Shown one piece after another: positions 8,964 through 19,115 of a DNA stretch of 20,788 nucleotides (positions are counted from its first letter, which is position 1; every line of letters begins with the position of its first letter). The notes below the pieces were generated by a model that saw only the letters and a program-made list of their open reading frames with translations, did no database searches and was not told the DNA's origin. The DNA is taken from contig NW_003111477.1 of assembly GCF_000003605.2 (NCBI RefSeq), positions 1,076-21,863 on the forward strand, in the 5' to 3' direction. The position numbers and the translations under genes are program-made. Origin of the DNA: Saccoglossus kowalevskii. Its lineage: Eukaryota > Hemichordata > Enteropneusta > Harrimaniidae.

Positions 8964-9975
8964 AATTTTGACATTAATATGTTGCTGTTACAACTTAACA
9001 GCTTCCACCACAGTATGCTGAAAACCTGGCAGTCAGTCAGTAGTGCATATCCTGAATCAAATAATATGGAATAACAAAAATCGTTTTGACTGCTGATAAA
9101 AGTTTTTATTACAAAGAATTTGATGATGTGGGGATCACTATGTGGGGCAACCTTTTAGTAACATGGGTTTTATAATGGATTGGGAAGAAATGGTGAACAA
9201 AGGTGTCCCAAAGCACATGTTTTTGAATTGGTGAGGTATTATATCATCAGTACCTTCAGGGTTAAAGGGAGGAGTGGAAAGACAGGAACAGATGATTGGG
9301 GTGAAGTTTGTTGTTCACTTATTCACCTAAATCAATGTACAGCAAAGCAAGTTGTTAAGGGTATTATTTTATTCCCCCACGCTCAGAGGAGGTAATTTCA
9401 GAATTGCTGGGAGAGAGATTACATGGCTGGGAAGCTATCTACAAGTTACCATTCAAAATAACAATAGATACTAAATTGAGGGTGCTTCAATAGAAAATGA
9501 ACCACAACTTAATAATGACAAATGTAAAACTAAATAAAATTTTGCCCCAGATTTGCCAATCTAAAATGTGTACATTTTGTAAAGCGGAAGTGGAAACAAT
9601 TATGCACTTTATGATAAAGGTGTTCTCTTGTTCAGTTGTTTTGGAAGGCATTTTCTGAGCGATGGGGAAAACATATTGGGTTGAGAAATACTTTATCTGA
9701 TGAAACAATTCTAATGGGAGATCCACATGAGTTATTATTGCTCAATTTTTTTACTATTGCTAACTAAGCGTTTTATCTATATCTGAAAATATAAAGGAAA
9801 AAATTCCACATTTCAAACATCTTAAACCGTTTGTTCAAAATATTCAGAAAAAAAAGGGAAATTAAATGCACATATTAGGAAATGGGGTGAATTTCTGACT
9901 GTATTGACTGTGTAAAGGTGTTTCATATAGAATTTATGTGAAACTGAAATGTATTTTTTAGGAGACTTGACTCAA

Positions 9976-10008
9976 TAAAAAAAACATCTTAAATATAAAA
10001 AAAAATAT
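9976..10008 (+). other. A-rich tail, probable 3' end of the L1-like LINE
   Basis: AATAAAAAAAACATCTTAAATATAAAAAAAAAT-type sequence in two A runs separates the last LINE sequence from the gag ATG at 10024. It fits a decayed poly(A) tail and places the LINE/BEL junction at about 10008. L1-type elements use poly(A), whereas the LINE at the window start ends in TATCC units, so two different LINE clades are present. Confidence 0.5.
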
Positions 10009-10023
10009 CCCTGTCGAAAGAAA

Positions 10024-11490
10024 ATGGCTGACAAAAATAATGTAGGTGAACAGATGGCAGACCAACCATCCACTTCTTGCAAAAGGTTGAAATTGTTACG
10101 AAAAGCCGAAAGTGGAGTAATAACTCGAATCACAAACCGAATCGAACCGCTAATATGTGACCCAACGAATGTATTAGAGGTAATAATTAAATTGAAAAAA
10201 TATGACAAAGCAAAAGAGAATTTGGAACGTGCCGATAAAAATACCATGATGCACTGTCCAAAGAAGAAGCTACGCATGAAAATGAAACATGGTTGCGAAC
10301 AAAAGAGCATGCAAGAACTGGGCGAGAGACTACGCACATATTTACTAAACTATGACGAACCATGCATTGACCCGACAGACAGTGCTTCCAATGTAGGAGA
10401 GCAGACATCGAGAAGCCACAGCAGGATCATGTCGTGTACTTCGAGTCTAAGAAGTGACGCTTCAGCGCGTAGTGCATTAGCAAGTAAAGAAGCCATGTTG
10501 GCACGTCTGAAGGGCCTACAACTTGAACAGGTCTTGACGATGAGGAAGCTAAAATCATTATGAGATATGAAGATGAGTAAATTAGCATACAAGCGAGAGA
10601 TAATGAAGGCCCGATGACGCAGAGAAGAGCTTCAACAAGAGACAAGCATTGCAGAAGAAACTGCCAAGGAGCAAGCATACTTAGGTAAAAGTTTTGAAAC
10701 TGCAAGCGGAATGTCTGGCATCTCAAACTTGTTCAAAAAGCCCGTATTGGTCAATGAAACAGTAAATGCACAAAAGGATATTGTGACATCTGCAAAGACG
10801 GTCACGAAAGTGGCCAATGTAACAGCAATACACACAGATGAGTACAACCCAGTTAAATATCAAGACTTTGACTACACTTTTTAAAGGTGTACCCCAGAGG
10901 AAAGCTGTGACAGCTGATCCAGGGTTTCTCCATGCCCTTAGAAATGGGGTATACAGCCGCTAGAAAACGACTGAAAGATAAATATGGGAAACCGCAAGCA
11001 TTAGCAAATGCTTAATGGAAAAAAGCAGAAGAATGGCCAATGATCGAAGCAAAAGATGAAGAACCGTTTGATGACTTGGCATTATTCTTAACAGCATGTG
11101 AAGACGCGATGGAAGGTGATAAACATGTGAGGAAAATCATGATGCACCCGGTAACTTTAGAAACATTACTAAAGAGTTACCCTATAAACAGAGGGCACGG
11201 TGGCGAAAGATTTTTAACAGAATAAAGCGAAATAACATAGATGTGTTTTGTAAATGAAGAAGCATCTGGAGCTGAATACGAAATCTCCAACCATGAAAAC
11301 AGCTAATGAAACAGAGCAACGCAGAAGGAAATCTGTATCATACACCATTGCAACAGAAGAAGATACAACTGGGTGCCTAGGCTGTTCAGGCACTTAACAT
11401 CAATTAGCAGAATGCCAAACGTTTGCCAAAAAGGGCTACAAGGAACAGAAAGAACTGATACTGAAGAAAGGCTTATGCTTTGGATGTCTT
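10024..11490 (+). pseudogene. BEL/Pao Gag remnant with zinc knuckle
   Basis: From ATG 10024 the frame runs 179 codons, then continues past a TGA at 10561 and another near 10615 to about 10882. This part holds basic and Ser/Ala-rich sequence such as SALASKEAMLARLKGLQ, typical of BEL Gag N-termini. After a break, MGYTAARKRLKDKYGKPQAL and FDDLALFLTACEDAMEG (about 10940-11110) match the conserved capsid-like core. At 11371-11415 a C-x2-C-x4-H-x4-C zinc knuckle is readable except that a stop replaces the residue before the His. A second partial knuckle (CFGCLSKAEH) follows near 11476. Gag forms the particle around the element RNA; this copy is interrupted at least four times. Confidence 0.75.
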
Positions 11491-11538
11491 TCCAAGGCAG
11501 AACACCTGGTTAATGATACACCCATCGCATCAACGACT

Positions 11539-12300
11539 GTGGGTTATAATTCAAACGAATCAATCAATGATGACCTGCAAGGCAGACCAATATTGATACC
11601 AGTTCAAATAAGATATAAAGCTACAGGTGGTCATGTAGTCACATATGCATTTCTGGAGGAGGGAAGCGACTCTGTGATATGCACAGAACGTGTTCGGAAA
11701 GCATTGAACGTTCGTGGAGAAAAAATGAAACTAACCTTACACATGGTAAGCAGAAGCAAAGTCACTGATACCCAACGTATTAAGTGCCTTGAAGTGTCGG
11801 ACATGAATGACGAGAATTTTATAAGCCTACCAGAGGTTTATACCCGAAATGAACTACCATTATCGGCAACACACACTGTACAAGAGGAGGATCTGAAAAA
11901 AATGGCTACACCTTCAAAGACAGATGAAGTAGGACTGCTAATAGGCAGCAACGTAAGTACAGCTTTCAAACCACTAGAAACTAAGTTTATTGGCTGTAAC
12001 GAACCGTATGCCGTTCGTACGTCGCTAGGATGGTCAGTAAAGGGAATGTCTATGAGGGATGGTGACAATCACAATGCAGCAGTATTCCACAATATTCGGG
12101 TAGAACCGACTGTGGAAAAGATGATAGCAGACATGTATAATCATGAATTCAGCGAACATACAGTTGAAGACAAACCAGAATATTCGGTTGAAGACAAACA
12201 CTTCCTGAGCATAGTGAAGACAAAAACCACATTTGTTGATGGACACTACAATGTTCCATTGCCATTCAGAAATAAGAATGGACAACAGAGCCAATATAGA
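11539..12300 (+). pseudogene. BEL/Pao aspartic protease region (DUF1758-like)
   Basis: An open stretch to the stop at 12310-12312 begins with IPVQIRYKATGGHVVTYAFL and carries the protease signature as LEEGSDSV. The catalytic Asp of the usual D-x-G-S is replaced by Glu at 11656-11658. Downstream, VGLLIGSNV and RTSLGWSVKG (about 11930-12045) are conserved landmarks of the protease-to-RT segment in this superfamily. The pol frame is lost near 12280, where the sequence homologous to the RT N-terminus shifts to another frame. No ATG with context marks the start, since this is part of a gag-pol polyprotein. Confidence 0.8.
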
Positions 12301-13243
12301 AATGAGACTTAAGCAACTAAAACGCAAGTTTGACAAGAATACATCATACCGTGAAGAATACACACGTTTTATGAAAAGTACCATCAATAAGGGCTACGCA
12401 GAAATGATACCAGTCTCAGCTGTCAAGGGTCACCAGGGAAAAAAGTGGCACCTACCACACCATGGAGTTTATCACCCACAAAAAAAACTACAAGTTGTCT
12501 TTGACAGTGCTGCTGAGTATGGAGGGACTTCATTGAACCGTCAATTGATACAAGGACCAGATCTGACAAATACGCTAGTCGGGGTACTTGTGCAATTCCG
12601 AGAAGAGAAAGTTGCAGTTATGTCAGACATTGAAGCCATGTTCTCACAAGTAAGAATACTAGTGAATTACATGGACTACCAGAGGTTTTTGTGGTGGCCC
12701 AATGGTGAAACTAACAACCCTCTGAGGGAATATCGCATGAAAGTGCACATATTCGGAGCAACATCTTCACCATCTTGCACAAACAATGCATTGAAGATGA
12801 CAGCAGAACAGAGCAATGAGAAGACAATAGAGAATACCATCAAAAGAAACTTCTACGTTGATGACATATTAAAATCAGTGGTGACCATAGATGAAGGGCA
12901 TCAACTTGCAGGCAACCTGATCAAAACCTGCAAGACTGGAGGTTTCAAGCTGACAAAGTTCAACATTAGAAGCTATAGCCGAAGAAGATAGAACACAAGC
13001 ATTCAATAACTTGAATTCAACCCTGATTTCTTGCAAACAGAAAATGCATTGGGCATGCAGTGGAACATAGAATCGGACGAATTGGGATTTCGCACTAAAA
13101 TCAAACAGAAATCAGCGACAAAACGTGGGATGCTGTGCACTATCAGCACCATCTATAATCCACTAGGGCTAGCAGCACCTGCTATACTACCGATCCGAAG
13201 AACCTTTCAAGAATATACAAGGCCAAGAAAGGTGGGATGTTGA
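12233..13243 (+). pseudogene. BEL/Pao reverse transcriptase
   Basis: The open frame to 12991 includes GYAEMIPVSAV, the HHGVYHPQK segment, MSDIEAMFSQVRI with the first catalytic Asp, and FYVDDIL (12850-12870) with the catalytic Asp pair, so all three metal-binding residues are present. The intact catalytic site contrasts with the damaged protease and integrase. Two frameshifts near 12970 and 13015 lead into LGMQWNIESDELGF and NPLGLAAPAILP (13031-13243), the conserved thumb/connection segment. A third shift near 13225 leads into the RNase H region. RT copies element RNA into DNA in virus-like particles. Confidence 0.85.
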
Positions 13244-13244
13244 C

Positions 13245-13800
13245 ATACCACCAAAACAGCATAAACAATGGAAGAAGTGGTTAGAAAGTCTACCAGAATT
13301 AGAATCAGAATTCAGAATCAACAGGTGCATGAAACCAATAGACTTCGGCAGAGCACAACGTGCTGAGTTGCATCATTTTTCAGACACAAGTGGTTATGAA
13401 GCTGTCTCTTACATAAGAATAATCAATCACAGCAATAAGATCTACTGTGCCTTACTTATGTCAAAGGCTAGAGTTGTACCGCTCAAGCAAATAACAATAC
13501 TGCGGATGGAATTAACTGTGGCTACAGTAGCTATACAATTGGACAAAATGTTAAGAGGAGAATTAGACGTCATTGTAGATAACTCATACTTCTGGACAGA
13601 CAGTAAAACTGTTCTTTGGTACATCATGAATAAAGCTATGAGATTTCACACCTTTGTAGCTAACAGATTGGCAGTGATTCATGGAGGATCAACTGAAGAT
13701 CAGTCGAGATTTGTGAACATCGCTGAGAATCCTGCAGATGAATGATCACGTGGGCAATCTATACAGAAATTGCTAGCGAATGAGCGCTGGATGAGAGGAC
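13245..13800 (+). pseudogene. BEL/Pao RNase H domain
   Basis: After WKKWLESLPELE the open frame (13329-13745) carries HHFSDTSGYEAVSYI with the first Asp, ILRMELTVAT with the Glu and FWTDSKTVLWYI with the second Asp. The last Asp sits in NPADE, directly before a TGA at 13744-13746 where the family continues A-S-R-G; SRGQS follows in frame after the stop. The four acidic positions of RNase H thus remain readable. A short gap seems present in the SGYEAVSY region, where members usually have a few more residues. Confidence 0.8.
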
Positions 13801-13983
13801 CACCTTTTTATGGAAACACAAGACAAATGGACAGTCAACAAATCAGACTGTGAAATACATGACAATGACTTAGAGCTTAAGCAAAATATTGAGGTGCACA
13901 CAATCATTTACAAAAGAGACTTCAGAGAGTTCATTGGCAGGCTAGTCACGCACCACTCAAGTTGGCATTGACTAAAAAAAGCT

Positions 13984-14960
13984 GTGGCATGGATACAGAA
14001 AATCAGGAATGCACTACTACAACAATCGCAAGGTGATAAATATACCATCGAACCAATGTTCGTAGAAGACCTACAGTCTGCAGAGAACATGATTATACGA
14101 AAGGTTCAACACCAAGCATTCTCAGAAGAAATCAATGATCTAATGCACATCAACTCAGATCACAGCTTCAGAAAATTGGATCCTTTTATTGGAACTGACG
14201 GATTGTTGCGAGTAGGTGGGAGTTTGCGATTTGCGGAAATACCTGATGAATCAAAACGTCCTATACTACTTCCGAAGGACTCAATAATATTAGAGATAAT
14301 AATACGACAAATACACAAACAAGGGCAACACTTTGGCCATTCGTACATACTGTCTCAGCTACGAGAAAAGTACTGGATTGTTAACACTAAATCGGCAGCT
14401 AGAAAATTAATATCGAAATGTATTGTGTGCAAGCGACAACGTGGATGGCCAAGAGAACAAATGATGGCAGATCTACCGGTGGACAGACTGGCTATTGGTG
14501 AACCCCCATTCACACGGATGGGCATAGATTGTTTTGACCCAATAGCGATGAAATTAAAGAGAAGTCGAATCAAACGCTATTGTGTGATTTTTACATGTTT
14601 AACAATAAGAGCAGTTCACATAGAAATTGCAGACTCAATGGACACGGACTCGTTAGCAAGTGGAACCATGCACAGATAAACGAGGGACTACTACGTAAGG
14701 GCATCAACTGGAAGTTTAACCCGCCTTATGGTTCACACTTTGGAGAAAGTTGGGAAAGACAGATATGCATGATCAAGCAGCTTCTGAGCATATTAGTTGG
14801 TCAAGAAATACTGACTGATGGAAGCTTGAGAATTATCATGTGTGAGGTGGAGATGACTATTAACAGTCGACCGCTAACTACAGGCGACGCGAGGGATTTC
14901 GATGCATTGACACCAAGCATGATGCTGAACATGGCAAGTACCGAGTTACACACACCGTAA
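13984..14960 (+). pseudogene. BEL/Pao integrase with internal deletion
   Basis: The frame at 13984-14679 begins with an H2C2 zinc domain, readable as HKQGQHFGHSYILSQLREKY then CIVCKRQR. MGIDCFDPIA follows with the first catalytic Asp. At about 14650-14657 the protein jumps from TDSL straight to KWNHAQINEGLLRKG in another frame (14580-14960). Relatives have about 30-40 more residues here, including the second catalytic Asp in an S-D-N-G segment, which is missing. The Glu is kept in GSHFGESWER. The tail has MTINSRPLT and LTPSMMLN, both typical. This copy cannot encode active integrase. Confidence 0.85.
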
Positions 14961-14964
14961 ACGT

Positions 14965-15310
14965 CGATGGAAGCAGGTGCAGTACATGTCTGACATTTTC
15001 TGGAGAAGGTGGATCAAGAAATATCTACTGTCGCTTCAACGACGACAAAAGTGGCTTAATATGAAACCAAATTTGAAAATCAACGACATCATGTTAGTTA
15101 AAGATGAAGACACACCACGCAATTTGTGGCCACTTGGAAAAGTGTTACAAGTAACACCTGGCGCCAGTAGATTGGTAAGAAAGGTGTTGGTGAAAACTCA
15201 AAGCAGGATCATATCAAGATCACATGTCAAAATATGCACATTACTGGAAGCGGAAGAACAATGCACTCAAGTAGTGGACAGTAAAATCAACTACGCTCAG
15301 TGTAGGCAGT
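14965..15310 (+). pseudogene. BEL/Pao integrase C-terminal (DUF5641-like) domain
   Basis: An open stretch with no clear start codon of its own encodes FWRRWIKKYLLSLQRRQKW, then INDIMLVKDEDTPRNLWPLG and GKVLQVTPG, ending about 15310. These are the landmarks of the domain that follows the integrase core in BEL/Pao Pol proteins. It is separated from the integrase core by a stop near 14958. The final part overlaps a 55 bp tandem duplication. Confidence 0.8.
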
Positions 15311-15375
15311 GAACAACGTTCTCAAGTAGTGGACAGTCAAACCCACTACGTTCAGCTTTGACAGTGAATGAAGAT
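15266..15375. repeat. 55 bp tandem duplication at the end of BEL pol
   Basis: CTCAAGTAGTGGACAGT occurs at 15266-15282 and again at 15321-15337. The flanking CCACTACG/CAACTACG and CAGTGAA segments also repeat with a 55 bp period. It spans the pol stop region; two diverged copies. Confidence 0.75.
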
Positions 15376-15639
15376 CAACATATCAGATTGTCATATTTGG
15401 CAAAAGACCAGATCATATATTATACTTAAGACAAAGTCTCAAAGACATTTGCAGTATAGTTTTTTGACTTTCGAATTACATGATTTTTTGTACTGTACTT
15501 TTATTCATTCAAATTTGATAGTTTGTAATTTGTTGGACCCGTAATTGTTATTAGATTGGAAATTGTTTTTGTTTTTTTCAAGTTTTTATATAGACAATTT
15601 GAGGCTGGTGTTGATGCAGTCTAAAGACCGACATGGACT

Positions 15640-16220
15640 AAAATATTGTGAGCTTATAAAATTTAGTACATCCATTGGGTCTCTGACCTCAAAACCCAAC
15701 TAATTTACATATAGGGCAAAATAGTATGTCTGCCCAGCAACAGTCACCATTGCTTAGCAACTAAGTTGTAGCATAATTAGGTCAGGTTAGTGAGTTTAGT
15801 CGAACACAAGCAGGCAACCAGAAAACACATTTTGGATGGACACCAAGCAAAGGGATATACGTTTTTTACGAATACACCAGTGCTACTCATGACAACAGAT
15901 TGACAACCTGTTTGAATGTGAACCAGGACAATGCAGCTAAGTAGTGATTTTATCTAGTGAAGTTGAGTTACATGTTATTCAGTTATTCTCATGTTTTGGT
16001 AAAAGAGACAATAAAGTTATGGAAATTGATGAACTGTCTTCAGATATTTTATCAAGCATAACAGCGATAACGACAACTGCTTCACGATTGGAATGCACTG
16101 GTAGTAAAGGCCATAAACCGAAGCTTGTGGTATTATTAGAAACTTAGCCACGTGAACGTAGAGACCCGTTGGGATCCATCACCTTGTTCAACCACGCAGT
16201 CTCGCGAGCGTCGGTAACAG
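15640..16220 (+). repeat. Candidate 3' LTR of the BEL/Pao element
   Basis: This non-coding stretch follows the pol end and contains two short blocks (about 15687-15713 and 16200-16220) resembling blocks upstream of the L1 insertion. A GGTAACA end near 16212-16218 would fit an LTR terminus. The start, a polypurine tract and the target duplication could not be fixed, and the middle does not align to the 5' side. The short open frame at 15944-16147 shows no known motif and is not called as a gene. 15376-15640 holds nothing recognisable. Confidence 0.35.
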
Positions 16221-17136
16221 TTATAACTAAGTTATAACCTGTTTATACCTCCATGGTTATATAAGTAAGTGGGGGATTATAATAGATTTATAATAGTATC
16301 TAAATCATGCTTTCCAATGATAAACTCCCCCTTTGTGTTCAGTGCTTAACTCCTCTTTTGTACAACAGCAAATATCTTCTCTGGTGTCTAGAGCTAACAG
16401 TCTTTACGTTGGAAACGTGACCACTCGACAAATTATCTATGTTATTATATAAAATATTAGGTTTTGAGGGCTACAAAGTCTAAAAACTTACACTAAATAT
16501 ACCCCCCCCCCCGCCAAAAAAATAAAACATGCGTTAGAAACATACCTATGCAGTAGTAAATCAATTGTTAACAGCTTGGCTATTCTATTTACATTGGCTG
16601 TTTATCCTATTGATTTAGTTCTTGTAATGACTGATAACAGACATATAAAACCAGCGCAGAATGGCCAAAACGTGCATGTTTCATACAGGTTTGATTCTGT
16701 TGCAGGATATTGAGCAAACAAAATGCGAGAAACCTGATACATGTTGCTTTGTAGTGAACCTGCAAACACGTAGCAATATAATATGACGAAACACGGACGA
16801 CGGCTTCGATTGTGAATTAAATGTTAGTCTTTTCTAGGTTTATCCAACAAGCAATTGAGGCATTCGTATTTCTCCACACCAAAGTTCCCTGACAAAATAT
16901 GCTTATATAACGTTGTACGTTATTAATTGCAAACTAATTATTATTCACTTGTATTCGTTCTGTCTCTGTCACACAATAATTGAGAATTGTTGATTTATTA
17001 TGCCCTTGTTTTGTGAACTACCTTCATTAAAATCAGTACATATCAACCCCATTACCGCAATAGCGTGTAACAACAATATGATATTAGTTGTATATCAATA
17101 CTATGCACGCCAAGACCATGAAATAAGTCACAGTAA
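16221..17136. other. AT-rich non-coding DNA
   Basis: No gene, RNA or mobile element could be recognised. GTTATAAC occurs twice (16219-16226, 16231-16238), a C run lies at 16503-16512, and there is a weak inverted repeat around 16674-16747 (CAGGTTT against AAACCTG). Composition resembles the introns of the host gene. Confidence 0.6.
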
Positions 17137-17140
17137 TTTT

Positions 17141-17276
17141 TAAAGCGGCAGGGTCGTCACCTGCGCACGCACACAACACATGCTAAAAACGCAAAGGCTC
17201 ATGGGTAGACGCTTGTTTGTAAACAATGACACAAAATGGCCATCTGAAGCATGCGCAGGCGACGACTCCCCCGCTT
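17141..17276. mobile_element. Palindromic MITE-like element, copy B
   Basis: The left end reads TAAAGCGGCAGGGTCGTCAC and the right end, in reverse complement, AAGCGGGGGAGTCGTCGCCT; the inverted match continues through CTGCGCA. Ends and length (136 bp) match copy A at 2742-2874, and both hold a CTCAT and TTGTTTRTTT-like middle. A 14 bp left-end sequence, TTTTTAAAGCGGCA, recurs at 17331-17344, a further partial terminus. Confidence 0.65.
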
Positions 17277-17330
17277 GAATCAATACTCGCTGTAAAATTT
17301 TGGGAATTAATCAGCAGTAATTTGACACCA

Positions 17331-17346
17331 TTTTTAAAGCGGCAAT
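17331..17346. repeat. Solo left end of the MITE-like family
   Basis: TTTTTAAAGCGGCA is identical to 17137-17150, the left end of copy B, and CAGTAATTT precedes both. No right end is seen downstream. It may be a truncated copy or a duplication of the copy B flank. The following 17347-17534 has nothing recognisable apart from a T run near 17473. Confidence 0.5.
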
Positions 17347-17534
17347 AGAACTACATAAAATTGGCCAATTCTTACCAAAATATTGTTTAGACAATTGCAT
17401 GAACAAAATCACCCTACACAAGGCTAAATGCCACATGAATTGCGATGTTAAAACTGAAGGTCGAGTAGTCGTTTTTTTTTTTTCGTTGAGATCAATTAAA
17501 TGATGGGAATCATAGAAAATGACACATAAAATTA

Positions 17535-19115
17535 TCAGTGAGAGGCCAGAAGTTCGGAAGCATCCCTGGTGTTTTGACTAACATTTCCAACAATAGTGGA
17601 AACCAGACCTTGCTTGGCCCGCTGGGCGCCACCCGCGTCAAAGTGCAGGGTGTGGTGAAAAGGTCTAACCTTGGGCCGCCCCACTGCCAAAACAGTCATT
17701 GGGGTATCTACCACTCTGTGTTCTGGAGATGGAGCCGCCACGAGAGGGCGTCCGCTTGACTGTTTCTTGTCTTGGAAGGTGGTGTGCGGCTAGCTCCACA
17801 TGTATTCCAAGTACCAAAAGAGAATTTGCTCCGCTAGAACTGACGATGATGGGGATCTACCCCCTTGTCGCTATAGGAGACCACTGATGTGTTGTTCGTA
17901 TGAAGCAAGACTTTGTGGTCTCGAACTAAGGGTAGTAGGTGAATCAGTGCTAAGCACATTCTTTCAGTTCGAATCAGTTGATTTGGCAGCCCTGAATCTA
18001 ACGCAGGAGCCATATTTTCCATTGGGGTTGTTCGTCCAATAGGTGCGCTTCACAACATGTGAGGGAGGCATCTGTTTCCAGAGTCATAGCCATGGAGAGT
18101 GGGTCTAAGGGGACCCCCCTGTCTGAGGTTGGCAATTGCCGATCATCAGGGCAAGACATCCCTCGCTTGGTACAGTTCCCGTAAGTGAGCCCAGTATTGC
18201 AACATTCCGATGATCTGCATCAGTTCGCAGAGGAACAGAGATGGAACACTGACTAGGCGTTTGGCTGGGTCGTTAAGGCAACAGGCCTGTGGTGACCGTA
18301 CCAAGCCCACCTCCCTGCCCAGGAACACCAACTGTTGTATTGGCTGAGGGTGGGACTTGCTTGATTCACTAGGAAGCCCAACTGGTCTAGAAAATCTGGT
18401 GTTACCCTTACTGTTTGACTATCCACCCCTTGTTGGGCTGTGTAGCATCCAGGCATCTAGGTACACGTTGATGTGTACCAATGTGATGTGTACCGGCGCA
18501 GCAGTAGCACCACCTGTTTCCACACTCCGGTCAATGCGTATGGAGCCATGTAATACCTGAACGGGAGCACCCTGCACTTGACTACTTGGCCCAACTGGGT
18601 GAATCGAGAGAATCACTGACTCACTGGGTGTATCGATATGTGCGGCTCAGTATCGCTCAAATCTAGCGAGGCTAACCAGTAGAAACAGAACACGAAGAAT
18701 AATACGGTGCTCAGCGTTTCCAGGAAGCACATACTGACTTAGTCTACTTAATTCTAGAACGGGGTGCAGCCAACTGTAGTCTTTGGAACCAAAAATACTC
18801 GTGAGTAGAAGCCCAGACTTAACTCCAGGTCCCCTATTCTGTGTATAGCACACTTTGTAAGCAAACTATCTACCTCCTGTCAAATTAACGAGGGCTGGTG
18901 CCATGGGGGTAGAGATGGCAGCGGGATCTTGTAACCGTGTATCGCCACCTGGAGAGTCCAGGGATTGGTCATGCGCTTCCTCCGAACTGGAATACACCAG
19001 TGCAATCAGTGCAACAGAGATGTGTGGGTTCAGCGGTTCCACATAGGGGGAGATCTCTCCTCTGCCGAAGTGAGACCCTGTAAGGTCTGTAGAAGTCGAT
19101 AGGTTGAGACTCATG
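17535..19115 (-). pseudogene. DIRS-like retrotransposon: RT, RNase H and start of tyrosine recombinase
   Basis: Read on the - strand from about 19115 down, several frames give DIRS-type Pol segments in the right order. SRLSQYVLPG (about 18750) matches the D-L-S-R-L-N-x-Y-V start of the DIRS RT. VYLDAWMLHSP (about 18440) matches the L-D-D-W-L motif with the second Asp changed to Ala. LGFLVNQA and VFLGREVGLVRSP (about 18310-18390) follow, then RNase H as LLPLVRDHKVLLHTNNTSVVSY (about 17865-17930). QGLVSTIVGNVSQNTRDAS (about 17555-17610) resembles the start of the tyrosine recombinase, which then ends at the edge of the GC-rich block. Stops and frameshifts are frequent, so no protein can be made. 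Plus-strand open frames over this region are shadows. Confidence 0.7.

Larger units (their letters stand above)
6707..9905 (+). pseudogene. L1-like ORF2 (endonuclease/reverse transcriptase) remnant
   Basis: From ATG 6707, MADLSLVVWGWHVRC looks like the start of an AP endonuclease domain, but by about 6765 the reading is already in the pre-RT linker, so nearly the whole endonuclease is gone. RT motifs follow: GVITLLEKKG (to about 7065), NQSAFVKNRFIGDGV (7170-7225), LTIDIEKAFDTVEWD with the motif A Asp, and GVRQGGSISP (to 7523). The catalytic YADD motif reads YADY at 7590-7601, so one metal-binding Asp is lost. The thumb region (7790-8145) reaches GNIELLF, is interrupted at 8146-8963, and resumes with NFDINMLLLQLNSFHHSM in another frame. 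A C-x-x-C zinc-binding segment (MCTFCKAEVETIMHF) lies near 9568-9612. Multiple frameshifts and stops make it inactive. Confidence 0.8.
5940..10010 (+). mobile_element. L1/Tx1-like LINE, internally deleted and interrupted
   Basis: The element has the two-ORF order of L1-type LINEs: a coiled-coil ORF1 remnant (6068-6660), then ORF2 with RT (from 6707) and a C-terminal zinc-binding region (about 9580-9630). It ends in A-rich DNA (9976-10008) just before the BEL gag start at 10024. The 5' limit is uncertain; no gene is seen between 5940 and 6068. ORF2 is broken by frameshifts, an endonuclease deletion and the insertion at 8146-8963. No target-site duplication could be identified with confidence. 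Its position between BEL gag and the possible 5' LTR blocks suggests it inserted into the BEL leader. Confidence 0.75.
10024..15310 (+). mobile_element. BEL/Pao LTR retrotransposon internal region, degenerate
   Basis: The domain order gag, protease, RT, RNase H, integrase and C-terminal DUF5641-like domain is that of BEL/Pao elements, in which integrase follows RNase H and there is one gag-pol precursor. All domains are recognisable, but stops and frameshifts break the frame at about 10561, 10615, 10882, 11400, 12280, 12970, 13015, 13225, 13745, 14655 and 14960. No env-like gene is seen. No LTR lies next to gag, because L1 sequence adjoins it directly. The copy is therefore old and cannot move on its own. 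Confidence 0.85.

Noticed and set aside
16674-16747. Weak inverted repeat as a possible hairpin RNA
   Set aside because: Arms match for only about 7 bases without gaps; too little to call.
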